64,000 nt of DNA, taken from NCBI RefSeq assembly GCF_009847015.1, contig NZ_WVEM01000001.1:682001-746000 (forward strand), read 5' to 3'. The position numbers were made by a program, and so were the translations under genes. The DNA is from Sunxiuqinia indica. GTDB lineage: Bacteria; Bacteroidota; Bacteroidia; Bacteroidales; Prolixibacteraceae. The notes under the pieces are model-generated. The model searched no databases and was not told the DNA's origin. It saw nothing but the letters and a program-made list of their open reading frames with translations. Shown piece by piece: positions 9,496-21,240 of this stretch. Each line of letters starts with the position of its first letter. Positions within the stretch are counted from its first letter, which is position 1.

Positions 9496-10062
9496 ATGGA
9501 CGAAAGTCACCATACAATGAAAAATATAATCAGCCACAATAACACGAGCTTTGATTTCTTAAAAGGTTCCTCCGAGTTTCTAAATCTGACTTTAAACAAC
9601 ATTAGTAGTTGCGTCTTATTACTCGATAAGAATATGGAACTTCAAGCTTTTAATGATTCACTACGTTCTATTTTTTCGAACAGGGAGAATGAAGATTTGC
9701 TCTATGTTCGTTGTGGAGAAGCAATAGGTTGCGCGCACAACGTAGAAGAAATGCAAAGATGCGGTGAAACCAATTATTGTAAATCATGCTCGTTAAGAGA
9801 ATCCGCAATTATCTCATATTATGAGAACAAGCCTATTTTCAAGGAAAAAATATCACGTGGATTTTACAATTCAAAAGGAACAAAGGAATTGAAACACCTC
9901 CAATTTTCAACCCGAAGCTTTAAATTTCAAGAAGAGCGCTACATCATCATGATTATTGACGACATCACCGATTTGACCAATACAAAAGAACAAGTCAATA
10001 CGCAAGAATCCGCAATCAAAGAACTACACGCACAGCTGCTCAAATACAAAAATATCGGTTAA
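9496..10062 (+). CDS. Stand-alone PAS domain protein with a five-cysteine motif
   Basis: A 188-residue protein from the ATG at 9496; a TTG at 9475 and an ATG at 9517 are other in-frame choices. Residues ~30-150 look like one PAS domain (SCVLLLDKNMELQAFN at its start, RYIIMIIDDITDLT at its end). Inserted in it is a Cys cluster: CGEAIGC, then RCG, then YCKSC, five cysteines in about 26 residues. Such Cys-rich PAS modules occur, as I recall, at the N-termini of bacterial histidine kinases and phosphatases, where metal or Fe-S binding is plausible. No output domain follows, only a short helix, so it may act by protein contact. It stands alone between the carbohydrate locus and convergent murB. 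Confidence 0.7.
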   Translation: MDESHHTMKNIISHNNTSFDFLKGSSEFLNLTLNNISSCVLLLDKNMELQAFNDSLRSIFSNRENEDLLYVRCGEAIGCAHNVEEMQRCGETNYCKSCSLRESAIISYYENKPIFKEKISRGFYNSKGTKELKHLQFSTRSFKFQEERYIIMIIDDITDLTNTKEQVNTQESAIKELHAQLLKYKNIG

Positions 10063-10068
10063 AAAAAA

Positions 10069-11091
10069 TTATACACCCAAAATATTAGCTTCGGGCTCTA
10101 ACTCAACAGCAAACCTATCTTTTACAGATTGCTGTATTTCTTGCGACAACAGATAAAGCTCTTTTCCTGAAGCATTACCATAATTTACCAATACCAATGC
10201 TTGATTTTTATGCACCCCGGCATCGCCTGTTCGGTAGCCTTTCCACCCGCATTGATCAATCAACCAACCAGCAGCCAGTTTAATCTTTCCATCTACAGTC
10301 GGGTAGTTTGGCATTCCCGGATTCACGGCTTTCAACTTTTCAGCAAAATCATGATCGACTACCGGGTTTTTGAAAAAACTACCGGCATTGCCCAACTCTA
10401 ACGGATCGGGCAATTTCGATTGGCGAATAGCAACAACAGCTTCGCGCACATTATGCGGATCGAGTTTTCCTCGTTTTTCTACTTCGGCTTTCAGTGTCCC
10501 ATAGTCTAGTTTGAAATCCGGAAATTTATCCAGTCGAAAAACAACCGACGTAACGATAAACCGGTTTTTCAATTCATTTTTGAAGATGCTATTCCGGTAT
10601 TCAAATTGACATTGCTCTGCTGGCACACTGTAAGCGGTCATTGTTTTCAGGTCGAAACCATTGACAGTGTCAACAAAATCCTGCACCTCCACGCCATAAG
10701 CGCCTATATTTTGAACCGGCGCTGCACCCACAGTTCCCGGTATCAACGACAAGTTTTCTAATCCGTAGTATTGAGACTTAACACAGTAATCCACAAAACG
10801 ATCCCAGTCCTCTCCTGCCCCAACTTCCACCCAAACCTGATTCCGGTTTTCCCGAATAACCTCAACTCCCGGCACATTTGGGTGGATAATCAACCCTTTA
10901 TAATCGTCAACAAAAAGCAAGTTGCTTCCTCCTCCCAACAGAAAAATGGGCTCTTCCTTCCAGGAACTGTTCGATTGAAGAAATTCGGTTAAGTCATCCA
11001 GTTCAGTAAATTCGAAAAAAAAGCTGGCTTTGGCTTCAACACCAAACGTATTGTAGTTTTTAAGAGAGTAGTTTTCAGAAAAGCGGATCAT
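10069..11091 (-). CDS. murB: UDP-N-acetylmuramate dehydrogenase
   Basis: MurB reduces UDP-N-acetylglucosamine enolpyruvate to UDP-N-acetylmuramate with NADPH and bound FAD, in the cytoplasmic stage of peptidoglycan synthesis. The sequence shows the NYNTFGV start, the FAD-binding FLLGGGSNLLF and GLENLSLIPGTVGAAPVQNIGA segments, the YRNSIFK Tyr-loop and the C-terminal AGSFFKNPV; length (340) and loop fit type I MurB. An in-frame start 12 codons upstream exists, but a TATCTTTG -7 promoter element lies between the two, so the ATG at 11091 is chosen. It is convergent with the PAS gene and divergent from the glycosyltransferase gene. Confidence 0.96.
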   Translation of the reverse strand: MIRFSENYSLKNYNTFGVEAKASFFFEFTELDDLTEFLQSNSSWKEEPIFLLGGGSNLLFVDDYKGLIIHPNVPGVEVIRENRNQVWVEVGAGEDWDRFVDYCVKSQYYGLENLSLIPGTVGAAPVQNIGAYGVEVQDFVDTVNGFDLKTMTAYSVPAEQCQFEYRNSIFKNELKNRFIVTSVVFRLDKFPDFKLDYGTLKAEVEKRGKLDPHNVREAVVAIRQSKLPDPLELGNAGSFFKNPVVDHDFAEKLKAVNPGMPNYPTVDGKIKLAAGWLIDQCGWKGYRTGDAGVHKNQALVLVNYGNASGKELYLLSQEIQQSVKDRFAVELEPEANILGV

Positions 11092-11103
11092 CGTTTTTTT
11101 TCG

Positions 11104-11111
11104 CAAAGATA
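11104..11111 (-). promoter_or_regulatory. Putative -7 promoter element of murB
   Basis: Read on the - strand this is TATCTTTG, a match to the Bacteroidota TAnnTTTG -7 motif, 12 bases before the chosen murB start. I found no good -33 TTTG at the usual spacing, so this is tentative. Confidence 0.35.
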
Positions 11112-11160
11112 ATAGAAGCTGTTTCAAATTCGTTTATTTTGTCATAAAGTAAAAACGGCC

Positions 11161-12285
11161 TTGAAAAAAGTTATTATCTCCGTCACTAACGACCTGGTTA
11201 CCGACAACCGCGTACATAAGGTTGCACTAAGCCTACAAAAAATGGGGTTTAAAGTAACTTTAGTTGGTCGAAGATTACCCAATAGTAAAAAGTTAGTTCG
11301 ACGTAGTTATAAAACCAAACGACTGAAACTCTTTTTCAAAAAAGGACCTCTGTTTTATCTCGAATATAATGTCAGACTGTTGATTTTTATCCTTCAACGG
11401 AAGGTTGACATCATACTGGCGAATGACCTGGATAGCCTGCCTGCCAATTTTATCGCCTCAAAACGAAAAAAAAAGCCGCTTGTTTACGATAGTCATGAAC
11501 TGTTTACCGAAGTACCGGAATTAATTAACCGCAGGCGCACCCAAGCCATCTGGGAGCGTATCGAAAGTTGGATACTGCCCCGAATAGAGCATGCTTACAC
11601 AGTCTGTGAATCGATCGCTACGTTTTATAGAGAAAAGTACAACACTCCTTTTCAGGTTGTTCGCAACTTGCCGCATCGCGAAGAGCTATTAATAGTGCCC
11701 CCCGAAAAAGTGCTACTTGCTGACGATCGGAAAATCATACTTTACCAGGGAGCATTAAATATTGGTCGGGGACTGGAATTTGCCATCAAAGCGATGCAAT
11801 ACATCGATAATGCACGCCTGCTCATTGCCGGAGATGGCGACATTACCAAGGCCCTGATGCACTTGGTTGCTGATTTAGAGCTAGCCGACCGCGTAACCTT
11901 TTTGGGGAAAATTCCGCTGTCCGAAATGAAATACATCACAGCGCAAGCTAACTTGGGTTTGTCAATAGAAGAAGATCTTGGACTTAACTACCGTTATGCA
12001 CTCCCCAATAAATTGTTTGACTACATCCAGCATCAGGTACCGGTTTTAGTAAGCAACTTGCCTGAGATGAGTGAAATTGTTAACCATTATCAGGTTGGTA
12101 TGATTTTAAAAAATCATGATCCGGAACAAATCGCCAAACAACTTCAAGAGGCCTTATTTGATTTGCACCTCCGAGAGCATTGGATTGAAAACCTCCCAAA
12201 GGCAGCCGAAGAACTGTGTTGGGAAAATGAGGAAAAAGTACTTGTTAGTATTTTCACCCCTCTTAAAAAAAGTCAGCCAAATTAA
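11161..12285 (+). CDS. Glycosyltransferase, GT-B fold (family 4-like)
   Basis: A 374-residue cytoplasmic or membrane-associated glycosyltransferase. The start is TTG; it is kept because the conserved opening VTNDLVTDNRVHKVA lies immediately after it and the next ATG is about 27 codons in. The N-terminal half is a Rossmann-like acceptor domain (LANDLDSLPANFIA, YDSHELFTEVPEL). The C-terminal half has the nucleotide-sugar-binding pattern ILYQGALNIGRGLEFAI, LLIAGDGDI and FLGKIPLSEM, ending in a loop-helix PNKLFDYIQHQVPVL. Such enzymes build surface polysaccharide or lipid-linked glycans; donor and acceptor are not readable. It is isolated, divergent from murB and convergent with ftsE. Confidence 0.85.
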   Translation: MKKVIISVTNDLVTDNRVHKVALSLQKMGFKVTLVGRRLPNSKKLVRRSYKTKRLKLFFKKGPLFYLEYNVRLLIFILQRKVDIILANDLDSLPANFIASKRKKKPLVYDSHELFTEVPELINRRRTQAIWERIESWILPRIEHAYTVCESIATFYREKYNTPFQVVRNLPHREELLIVPPEKVLLADDRKIILYQGALNIGRGLEFAIKAMQYIDNARLLIAGDGDITKALMHLVADLELADRVTFLGKIPLSEMKYITAQANLGLSIEEDLGLNYRYALPNKLFDYIQHQVPVLVSNLPEMSEIVNHYQVGMILKNHDPEQIAKQLQEALFDLHLREHWIENLPKAAEELCWENEEKVLVSIFTPLKKSQPN

Positions 12286-12354
12286 AAAATGACGACGAGC
12301 TAATGTTTCTGGATTGAAATTTCAGGTCATTATAAATAAGTCACCAAAAATAGT

Positions 12355-13074
12355 CTAATCCTCTTCCAATAACTCCGAAAAATCAACTTCATCTTTCGTT
12401 TTTGAAGAATCACTAACTTTTTGCTCGGCACATACGAGCGTTCGTCCCGGATAGCGATTTAAAATATGGTAATCGTGGGTAGCCATCAAAATGGTTTTTC
12501 CCTCTTCATTCAATTCCTTTAAAATTGTCATGAGTTCGTCTGATGTCTCCGGATCAAGATTTCCTGTTGGTTCATCGGCTAAAATAATATCGGGGTCATT
12601 TAAAATAGCACGGGCAATAACAATTCGTTGCTGTTCGCCGCCCGAAAGTTCATGCGGCATACTTCCCAATTTTGCTTTCATCCCTACCCGCTCCATCACT
12701 TCATTGATTCGGTCTTCTATAGCCTTTTCTATTTTCCACCCTGTTGCTTTCAGTACAAACGAAAGATTATCATGTACATTACGGTCAGTTAGCAAGCGAA
12801 AATCCTGGAAAACAACCCCAAGATTTCTACGTAAATATGGGATTTCGGAGCTTTTTATCTTCCGAAGATCGTATTCCGCCACCAGCGCTTCGCCTGTAAA
12901 CAAATCCAATTCAGCATTTAAAACTTTTATCAGGCTAGACTTTCCACTCCCAACCTTTCCGATTAAATAAACGAATTCTCCCTCCTCAATACGGAGGTTG
13001 ATTTGGGCTAATATCAATTGATCCTGTTGAAAAATATCAACTCCCTGAAGCGAAATAATAGATTTTTTGCTCAT
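12355..13074 (-). CDS. ftsE: Cell division ABC ATPase FtsE
   Basis: A 239-residue single ABC domain: Walker A GKVGSGKSS, Q-loop VVFQDFRLL, signature LSGGEQQRIVIA, Walker B IILADEPTGNLDP and the H-loop MATHDYH. This combination and length fit FtsE, which with the membrane protein FtsX activates peptidoglycan hydrolases at the division site. The ABC domain is followed by an extra acidic tail of about 20 residues. No ftsX neighbours it; the gene stands alone, as is common in Bacteroidota. Other short lipoprotein-release or export ATPases (LolD, MacB type) have the same core, so the assignment is strong but not certain. Confidence 0.85.
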   Translation of the reverse strand: MSKKSIISLQGVDIFQQDQLILAQINLRIEEGEFVYLIGKVGSGKSSLIKVLNAELDLFTGEALVAEYDLRKIKSSEIPYLRRNLGVVFQDFRLLTDRNVHDNLSFVLKATGWKIEKAIEDRINEVMERVGMKAKLGSMPHELSGGEQQRIVIARAILNDPDIILADEPTGNLDPETSDELMTILKELNEEGKTILMATHDYHILNRYPGRTLVCAEQKVSDSSKTKDEVDFSELLEED

Positions 13075-13230
13075 AAAGCTATTTTTAAAGCCTGATACAA
13101 AACTAATTTTTTTTGACCAATCAGATAATAAAGCAATGAAATAAACAGTTTTTTGTGAAGAAGTCTATTCACTATTCCGCTTCTAACGAAAACAGAATCG
13201 CTATTTTTATGCAAAAATAAAACAGAGTCT

Positions 13231-16200
13231 ATGAGAACAAGAATCTTACTGTTCATCATTTTATTGAGTGGCTTCACTTTTCCCGGTTACGGACAGGAAA
13301 CCACCTATTATTCATCTCTAGAAGCAAACATCCATCAAGCGAAAGAGCTTTTCTCCAAAAATAAATTTATTGTAGCCCAACAACAGTTTTCCTCCATCAT
13401 TCGAGAGTCGGAAAAAGGATCTGAGATTCAATCGGAAGCCATGTTTTACAAGGCACTGTGTGCTCTTCGTCTGGAAAATAAAAACGGTGAAGAACTGATT
13501 GAAAAATTTATTGATGAAAATCCGGAAAGTCCTTATACCAACAAGGCATGGTTTGAGTTGGGGAGTGACCAGTTTAATAATGGTAAATATGCTCCCATGC
13601 TTCGTTCGTATCGAAATTTAAAACCGAGTATTCTGAATAAGGAAGAGCAAATTAAAGTGCACTACCAGAAAGGATACGCCTACTTTCAATCAGAAAAATA
13701 TCAGCTAGCCGAAAATGAGTTTGAAAAAATTAAGGATACAAATAATTTATATGCAGCCCCGGCAAAATATTACTGGGCACATATTCAATATTTAAACGAT
13801 GACTACGATACAGCGCTCGCTGAGTTTGACAAATTGAGAAACAACCCGGCTTTTGCCGAGGTGATTCCGTTTTACATGAGTCAGATTTACTACAAGAAAG
13901 GGCAATACGACAAAGTAATTGAATTCACTATTCCTCTGATGGACGAAGTTTCTGACGACAAGAAGCCTGAACTTGCTAAAATTATCGGAAACAGTTACTT
14001 CCAAGTCAAAGACTTTCAAAAGGCCATTCCCTATTTTGAAGCTTATTTTGAAGCAACCAACAGCAAAGCCAGAGACGAAAATTATATGCTTGGCTATTGC
14101 TATTACGTCAATGGTCAATACAGCAAGGCGATTGAACCATTAGAAAATGCGTCACGAGGAAAGGATGAATTGGCGCAAAACGCCTACTACCATCTTGCCG
14201 ACTGTTATGTGGAAACCGACCAAAAAGACAAAGCGCGAGTGGCTTTTGAATCAGCATCGGAACTGGATTTTAATCCGGATATTAAAGAAGATGCCTTGTT
14301 CAATTATGCAAAAATTACTTACGAGTTATCATACTCCCCATTCAACGAAACAATTAAGGCGTTTGACAAATACATTTCGCTTTACCCAAACTCGGAACGC
14401 AATGATGCTGCTTATGACTATTTGGTAAATGTTTACATGAGTACCAGTAACTACAAAGAAGCCATTGAGTCTATCGAAAAGATTGAGGTAAAAAGCACAG
14501 CAGTTAAAAAAGCCTCTCAGCGAGTTACTTTTTATCGCGGATTGGAACTGTTCAATAATCTGTATTACGACTCGGCGATCGACCTATTTGAACAATCCTT
14601 ACAAAATGCGTCAGCCAGCCGTGAACTTAAAGCCGGTGCTTTGTTTTGGAAAGGCGAAGCCAATTACAGACTTGAGAACTACGAAAAAGCAATTAGTGGT
14701 TTTAGTCAATTTCTGAACACCTCTGGAGCCGACAGCCGACCCGAGTTTCAAACGGCTCGCTACAATCTGGCTTATGCTTATTTCAAATTACAAGATTATG
14801 CTCACGCCAGTAAATACTTTCAGCAGTTTTTAGATAAAAACAGCAGCGATAAAGATGAAAAGGTTGCCGATGCCTTCAACCGTTTAGGAGATTGTTACTT
14901 TGTTGGCCGCGACTACCGCAATGCCATTAATAATTATGAAAAAGCTTTTTGGCTCAAGCAGTACGATGCCGACTATGCCCTTTTTCAAAAAGCAATTTGT
15001 GTTGGTATTCAGCGCGATATGGATCAAAAAATCAGTTTGCTGCGTACGCTGGTACAAACATTTCCAGAATCTGCTTTTATGGATGATGCCTTGTTTGAAC
15101 TGGGAAGGTCATTTGACCGCACCGGACAACCCAAAGTAGCCGAAGGATATTATCGCGATATCATCAATGATTATCCCCAAAGCAGCTATCGCCCAAAGGC
15201 TATTCTTCAACTCGGGCTGGTGCAGTACAACCAGTCTGACTTTAAACAGTCGCTGGAAACATACAAGCAAGTCATCAATGAATATCCCAACAGCCCGGCA
15301 GCTCAATCAGCATTAATTGGAGTAAAAAATAATTACATCGAACTGAATAATATTGATGCCTACTTTGCATATACTCAACGTCTCGGATCAGGCGTTCAGG
15401 TTACTGTTTCGGAGCAAGATTCGCTGACATACCTTTCAGCCGAAAAATTATACATGGCAAAAGACTCCAAAGCCAAAGCACAACTGGAGAAATACTTGCG
15501 CCAATATCCGAGTGGCAGTTTTAGTTTAAACGCTCACTTCTATTTGGGTGAACTGCGATATTCGGAAAAAGAATATGCTTTGGCTCTGAAAGATTACGAG
15601 TATGTATTGAGTAAAGAAGATAATATTTTTACCGAGCCGGCACTTGAAAAGGCTGCTGAATTGCAATATAATGCAGCCAATTACCAAAAAGCCTTGAGTT
15701 ATTACCAGCATTTCGAAAGCATTTCGAATACTAAATGGAATATTTTGAAAGCACGCGCCGGGAAAATGCGTTGCAACTATAAGCTTGCAAACTACACGGA
15801 GTGTATTGATGCTGCCAAAATGCTGTTAAGCTCCGACAAACTAACCGATATTTTGAAGCGGGAAGCAAACTACAAATTGGCCAAGTCGTATTACGAAACC
15901 AAACAATTTAATGAGGCACTTCCTATTTTGAGCGACCTGGCAGAAGATACCAAGTCGGCTGAAGGAGCTGAAGCCAAATACCTGCTTACCGAAATTCTAT
16001 ACAATCAAAATAAATTGAAAGAAGCTGAAGAACAGGTGATGGATTTTATTTCGAAAAACACGCCCCACCAATATTGGCTGGCGAAAAGTTTCATACTTCT
16101 TTCTGATGTTTACCTTAGCCAGGGAGACCAATTTCAGGCGAAGCACACCATAAAAAGTATTGTTGAAAATTATCCGGAGACCGATGATGGAATCATCGAA

Positions 16201-16299
16201 ACCGCTCAAGCGAAACTGCAACACCTGGAAAGTATTGAGCAACAGCAAGAGCAAAAACAAACAGAAAGTCCGATGAAAATCAACATGAACGAACAGTAA
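13231..16299 (+). CDS. Large periplasmic TPR-repeat protein
   Basis: A 1022-residue exported protein with a cleavable signal (ending GYGQ). Nearly the whole length is helical tetratricopeptide repeats; typical units are GSDQFNNGKYAPM, YYKKGQYDKVIE, CYYVNGQYSKAIEPLENA and DYPQSSYRPKAILQLG, with roughly 20 repeats. It resembles the very long 'YbgF-like' TPR proteins of Bacteroidota, which probably scaffold envelope complexes. The C-terminus is Gln-rich (residues ~990-1010). The next gene, an outer-membrane barrel protein, follows after 11 bases, so the two probably form a periplasm/outer-membrane pair. The function is not known to me. Confidence 0.85.
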   Translation: MRTRILLFIILLSGFTFPGYGQETTYYSSLEANIHQAKELFSKNKFIVAQQQFSSIIRESEKGSEIQSEAMFYKALCALRLENKNGEELIEKFIDENPESPYTNKAWFELGSDQFNNGKYAPMLRSYRNLKPSILNKEEQIKVHYQKGYAYFQSEKYQLAENEFEKIKDTNNLYAAPAKYYWAHIQYLNDDYDTALAEFDKLRNNPAFAEVIPFYMSQIYYKKGQYDKVIEFTIPLMDEVSDDKKPELAKIIGNSYFQVKDFQKAIPYFEAYFEATNSKARDENYMLGYCYYVNGQYSKAIEPLENASRGKDELAQNAYYHLADCYVETDQKDKARVAFESASELDFNPDIKEDALFNYAKITYELSYSPFNETIKAFDKYISLYPNSERNDAAYDYLVNVYMSTSNYKEAIESIEKIEVKSTAVKKASQRVTFYRGLELFNNLYYDSAIDLFEQSLQNASASRELKAGALFWKGEANYRLENYEKAISGFSQFLNTSGADSRPEFQTARYNLAYAYFKLQDYAHASKYFQQFLDKNSSDKDEKVADAFNRLGDCYFVGRDYRNAINNYEKAFWLKQYDADYALFQKAICVGIQRDMDQKISLLRTLVQTFPESAFMDDALFELGRSFDRTGQPKVAEGYYRDIINDYPQSSYRPKAILQLGLVQYNQSDFKQSLETYKQVINEYPNSPAAQSALIGVKNNYIELNNIDAYFAYTQRLGSGVQVTVSEQDSLTYLSAEKLYMAKDSKAKAQLEKYLRQYPSGSFSLNAHFYLGELRYSEKEYALALKDYEYVLSKEDNIFTEPALEKAAELQYNAANYQKALSYYQHFESISNTKWNILKARAGKMRCNYKLANYTECIDAAKMLLSSDKLTDILKREANYKLAKSYYETKQFNEALPILSDLAEDTKSAEGAEAKYLLTEILYNQNKLKEAEEQVMDFISKNTPHQYWLAKSFILLSDVYLSQGDQFQAKHTIKSIVENYPETDDGIIETAQAKLQHLESIEQQQEQKQTESPMKINMNEQ

Positions 16300-16310
16300 A
16301 AATCAGCAAC

Positions 16311-18101
16311 ATGAACAGATCATATTTCTATCATATTTCACTGCTCCTGTTAACCTTTATTTTGGTTAACCCAGCTTCAGCACAAAAAGACAGCACAAAG
16401 TTACGCCAGGAAGTTGAAGTGGTTAAAGCCTATCAACCCAGCGTATCCGATGCTTTTAAAATCAATGACATCCCTCAAATTAAGGATGATAAAAGGGAAA
16501 AACCGACCTTCGACTACAAAATAAACTCACAGCCGGTTTTTAGCACTTTTGAAGTAGAACCGGTACAAGCAGCACAAATGGTTGGAGAACCTCAAGCAAA
16601 GCTTGGCAAAGGACTGTTAAAAGCCGGAGTTGGAAATTACCAGACACCGTACGGCGAGCTTTTTTACAATACAAAGACCGGCAAGCATGCTGTTTTAGGA
16701 ATGCATTTTAAACATCTTTCCTCGCACGGATCGGTTAAGCTGGCTAACGAAGATAAAGTTGACGCTCCACGAAGTGAAAATGTTGCCGAGTTGTTCACCA
16801 AGCATTTTTTCAGACGATCGACCTTAAGTACCAAGCTGTTCTACGAGCGAGACGCACACAGCTATTATGGATACGTTGGTGAGCAGCTTTCTGATTCGGA
16901 CAAGGAAATACTGCTTACAAACTGGAACGATAAGCAAGCTTTTTCAAAAGGAGGGCTGCAAGTTCAATTGTCGAATGAAGAAGATACGCGAGCTGACTTA
17001 AACTATGACCTGAATTTATACTATCACTATTTCGGCACCAAAACCGGACAAACAGAAAATCTGGTAAATTTAGGAACCTCTTTGCGTCGCGAGTTTGATG
17101 AGTTTTACGGCCTTCTGGGAATTTCTGTCGGTTATCTGAAGACAGATAGCATCTTCAATCAAACATCGCTCGATTATGGACAAAAGCAGCAAATCCTGCT
17201 GAATTTAAGTCCTGCCATTCTATTTGAAGGCGATATGGCTAAATTGCAACTTGGAGTCCATACATTCACCTTGTTGGACGACGATGAAGATGGCAGTTTT
17301 TTAATCACTCCCAATATAAAAGCGCAGTGGTCACCTGTTGAAAATATCATGACCCTTTTCGTTGGCGCAGACGGTCGCTTACAGCAAAACCACTATTCCG
17401 CAATTGCTGCCGAAAACCGATTTGTCAACCCCTACCAGGATATCAAAAACTCGAAGTACCAATATATTCTTTCAGGAGGAATAAAAGGGAAGTTTTCACC
17501 CCGCTTAAATTATCGTTTTCAAGCTGATTATTCCAGCATTAAAGACGAGCACTTTTACATTTTTAATACAACCCAGTATGTGATCGAGCCATCTCCAATT
17601 GTCGATCCAGTTATTCAGCCACGTTCCAATACTTTCGATGTTTTATATGATGATGTACAACAATTTACGCTTGGTGCCGAATTCTATTACACGGCCTCAG
17701 ACTTGGTTAATTTCCATTTAGACGGAAAGATGCACTCTTATGCATTAGACTCTCTTAAAGAAGCATGGAACAGACCAGAGTTTGAACTAACGATTTCTAC
17801 AATTTTAAATCCTGAAGGACCTTTGAAATTTAATGCCGATATTTTCTTTATGGGCGAACGGAAAGCGCTGGAACGAGTTGAATATCTTGATACTTCCAGT
17901 AGCGATCCTGCAATTCCGGCTAACACGATTTACACGCTCTCGTCATACATCGATTTAAACTTTGGAGTTGAATACCAGTACAGTCCACAACTCAGCTTTT
18001 TTGGCAGAGCAAACAACTTTGCATTCCAAAAATACGAGAACTGGCTTGGTTACACACAACAGAGTTTTAATCTTTTGGTAGGTGCAAGCTTTTCGTTTTA
18101 A
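16311..18101 (+). CDS. Outer-membrane beta-barrel protein paired with the TPR protein
   Basis: A 596-residue exported protein: signal peptide ending PASAQ, then an unstructured segment with VEVVKAYQPSVSDAFKI and a Pro/Lys-rich stretch, then many alternating amphipathic strands from about residue 110. It ends LLVGASFSF; a terminal Phe on the last strand is the usual signal for outer-membrane barrel insertion. It resembles a TonB-dependent receptor barrel but I see no plug domain, so 'TonB receptor' would be an overcall. It is in an operon with the large TPR gene. Possible roles are a porin or an outer-membrane platform for an envelope complex. Confidence 0.8.
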   Translation: MNRSYFYHISLLLLTFILVNPASAQKDSTKLRQEVEVVKAYQPSVSDAFKINDIPQIKDDKREKPTFDYKINSQPVFSTFEVEPVQAAQMVGEPQAKLGKGLLKAGVGNYQTPYGELFYNTKTGKHAVLGMHFKHLSSHGSVKLANEDKVDAPRSENVAELFTKHFFRRSTLSTKLFYERDAHSYYGYVGEQLSDSDKEILLTNWNDKQAFSKGGLQVQLSNEEDTRADLNYDLNLYYHYFGTKTGQTENLVNLGTSLRREFDEFYGLLGISVGYLKTDSIFNQTSLDYGQKQQILLNLSPAILFEGDMAKLQLGVHTFTLLDDDEDGSFLITPNIKAQWSPVENIMTLFVGADGRLQQNHYSAIAAENRFVNPYQDIKNSKYQYILSGGIKGKFSPRLNYRFQADYSSIKDEHFYIFNTTQYVIEPSPIVDPVIQPRSNTFDVLYDDVQQFTLGAEFYYTASDLVNFHLDGKMHSYALDSLKEAWNRPEFELTISTILNPEGPLKFNADIFFMGERKALERVEYLDTSSSDPAIPANTIYTLSSYIDLNFGVEYQYSPQLSFFGRANNFAFQKYENWLGYTQQSFNLLVGASFSF

Positions 18102-18586
18102 AACAAGCTATGTCATATATTTTTTTCATTTTAAGTTCTCATAATTTCCGCGCGGCACGATCGTGTTTTTAGATATCGTGCACCAACGCATGGAACTTCA
18201 AAATAATCATCTTCCTGTGTGAGCGAAATTTTAATCATGGTCATTTCATTACACTTAAAAATGACAAAAGTCAACTCTTCAGACACAAAAGCTTAACTGC
18301 CTGACAGACTGGCTGTTAACTCTCAATGTCTTGTTGAAAACTTTGCCTGTTTTAAGTCTGCGAAACAAGCCTTTAATCGGTATATTTTTACTATATTTGC
18401 GTGTTATGAAAATGAGGCGAAGAATGATTGTTAATCAATTGAAAATTAAACACCTTTTTTATATCAGCCCAAATTATTAAATAAGTAAATGAATGTCTGG
18501 AAATTGCTCCAGATATAACTTTCTGTTTGTCTCTTTTTAAATTAAAACAAGCAGGAAAAAATAGGATTAAACCAAACACACAATAG
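18102..18586 (+). other. Intergenic region upstream of gyrB
   Basis: No credible gene: both strands are rich in stops and the longest frame (62 codons, - strand) has no family resemblance. TATATTTG at 18392-18399 matches the -7 motif and could be the gyrB promoter, but there is no clear -33 partner. If so, gyrB would have a leader of about 180 bases. I found no tRNA-like fold. Confidence 0.5.
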
Positions 18587-20551
<1,965 letters not shown>

Positions 20552-20562
20552 TAAATAATACA

Positions 20563-20593
20563 GAATGCCAGCTTTTAGTTGGCATTCTTTTTT
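20563..20593 (+). terminator. Intrinsic terminator after gyrB
   Basis: A perfect 8-bp stem (20563-20570 GAATGCCA with 20580-20587 TGGCATTC), 9-base loop, then six T's. It also shows that the ATG at 20565, which lies inside the hairpin, is not the start of the next gene. Confidence 0.85.
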
Positions 20594-20612
20594 AATTCAA
20601 TTTTTTTCTGAA

Positions 20613-21194
20613 ATGAAAGTTTGTGTATTTTCTTCCTCCAGCAATGCGATCGATCCTGTTTATATTAACGAAGCGATTCATCTTTCTCAACTAATTGGGC
20701 ACGAAAAAATGACCTTAATAAACGGTGGAGCCAATGTAGGATTGATGGAAACCGTTTTAAAAGAAGTTGTCAATGCCGGAGGAGATACCATTGGCATTTT
20801 ACCTGAAAAGCTAAACGGGCACAAGCTTGCGTCAAAATTCGCCAAGAAGCTAATTATTTCGAAAGACATGATGGATCGTAAGTCGATTATGCGCGAAATG
20901 GCCGACGCCTTTGTGGCTCTTCCCGGAGGCTTTGGAACGCTGGAAGAAATACTGGAGGTGATTACCCTCAAACAGTTAGACTATCACAATAAAGCCGTAG
21001 TATTTGTTAATACAAACGGATTTTATGATGATTTATTCAATCAATTTGAACGATCCTTCGAAGAAAACTTCGCCAAGCACAGCTACCGCGAGCTCTACCA
21101 TATTGCGGCGAATAGTGAAGAAGCTATCAGCTACCTAAAAAGTTATTCGCCTCCTGTACCGGTCAACAAATGGTATAACGTACCGCAAAAATAA
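20613..21194 (+). CDS. LOG family protein (TIGR00730 Rossmann-fold phosphoribohydrolase)
   Basis: A 193-residue protein with the LOG signature: VFSSSSNAID at the N-terminus, NGGANVGLM, SMREMAD-like arginine segment (SIMREMADAF) and the diagnostic LPGGFGTLEE, then FVNTNGFYDDL. LOG enzymes release the base from a nucleoside 5'-monophosphate (cytokinin riboside monophosphate in plants, AMP-like substrates in bacteria). The ATG at 20613 is used because the earlier in-frame ATG at 20565 is inside the gyrB terminator. The gene stands alone, convergent with the stress-protein gene. Confidence 0.88.
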   Translation: MKVCVFSSSSNAIDPVYINEAIHLSQLIGHEKMTLINGGANVGLMETVLKEVVNAGGDTIGILPEKLNGHKLASKFAKKLIISKDMMDRKSIMREMADAFVALPGGFGTLEEILEVITLKQLDYHNKAVVFVNTNGFYDDLFNQFERSFEENFAKHSYRELYHIAANSEEAISYLKSYSPPVPVNKWYNVPQK

Positions 21195-21240
21195 AATCCG
21201 GAGTTAAACATCGCGGGTTTCCTGTGTTACTATTCTGAGG

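Noticed and set aside
20565-20612. Upstream in-frame ATG for the LOG gene
   Set aside because: It lies in the gyrB terminator hairpin.
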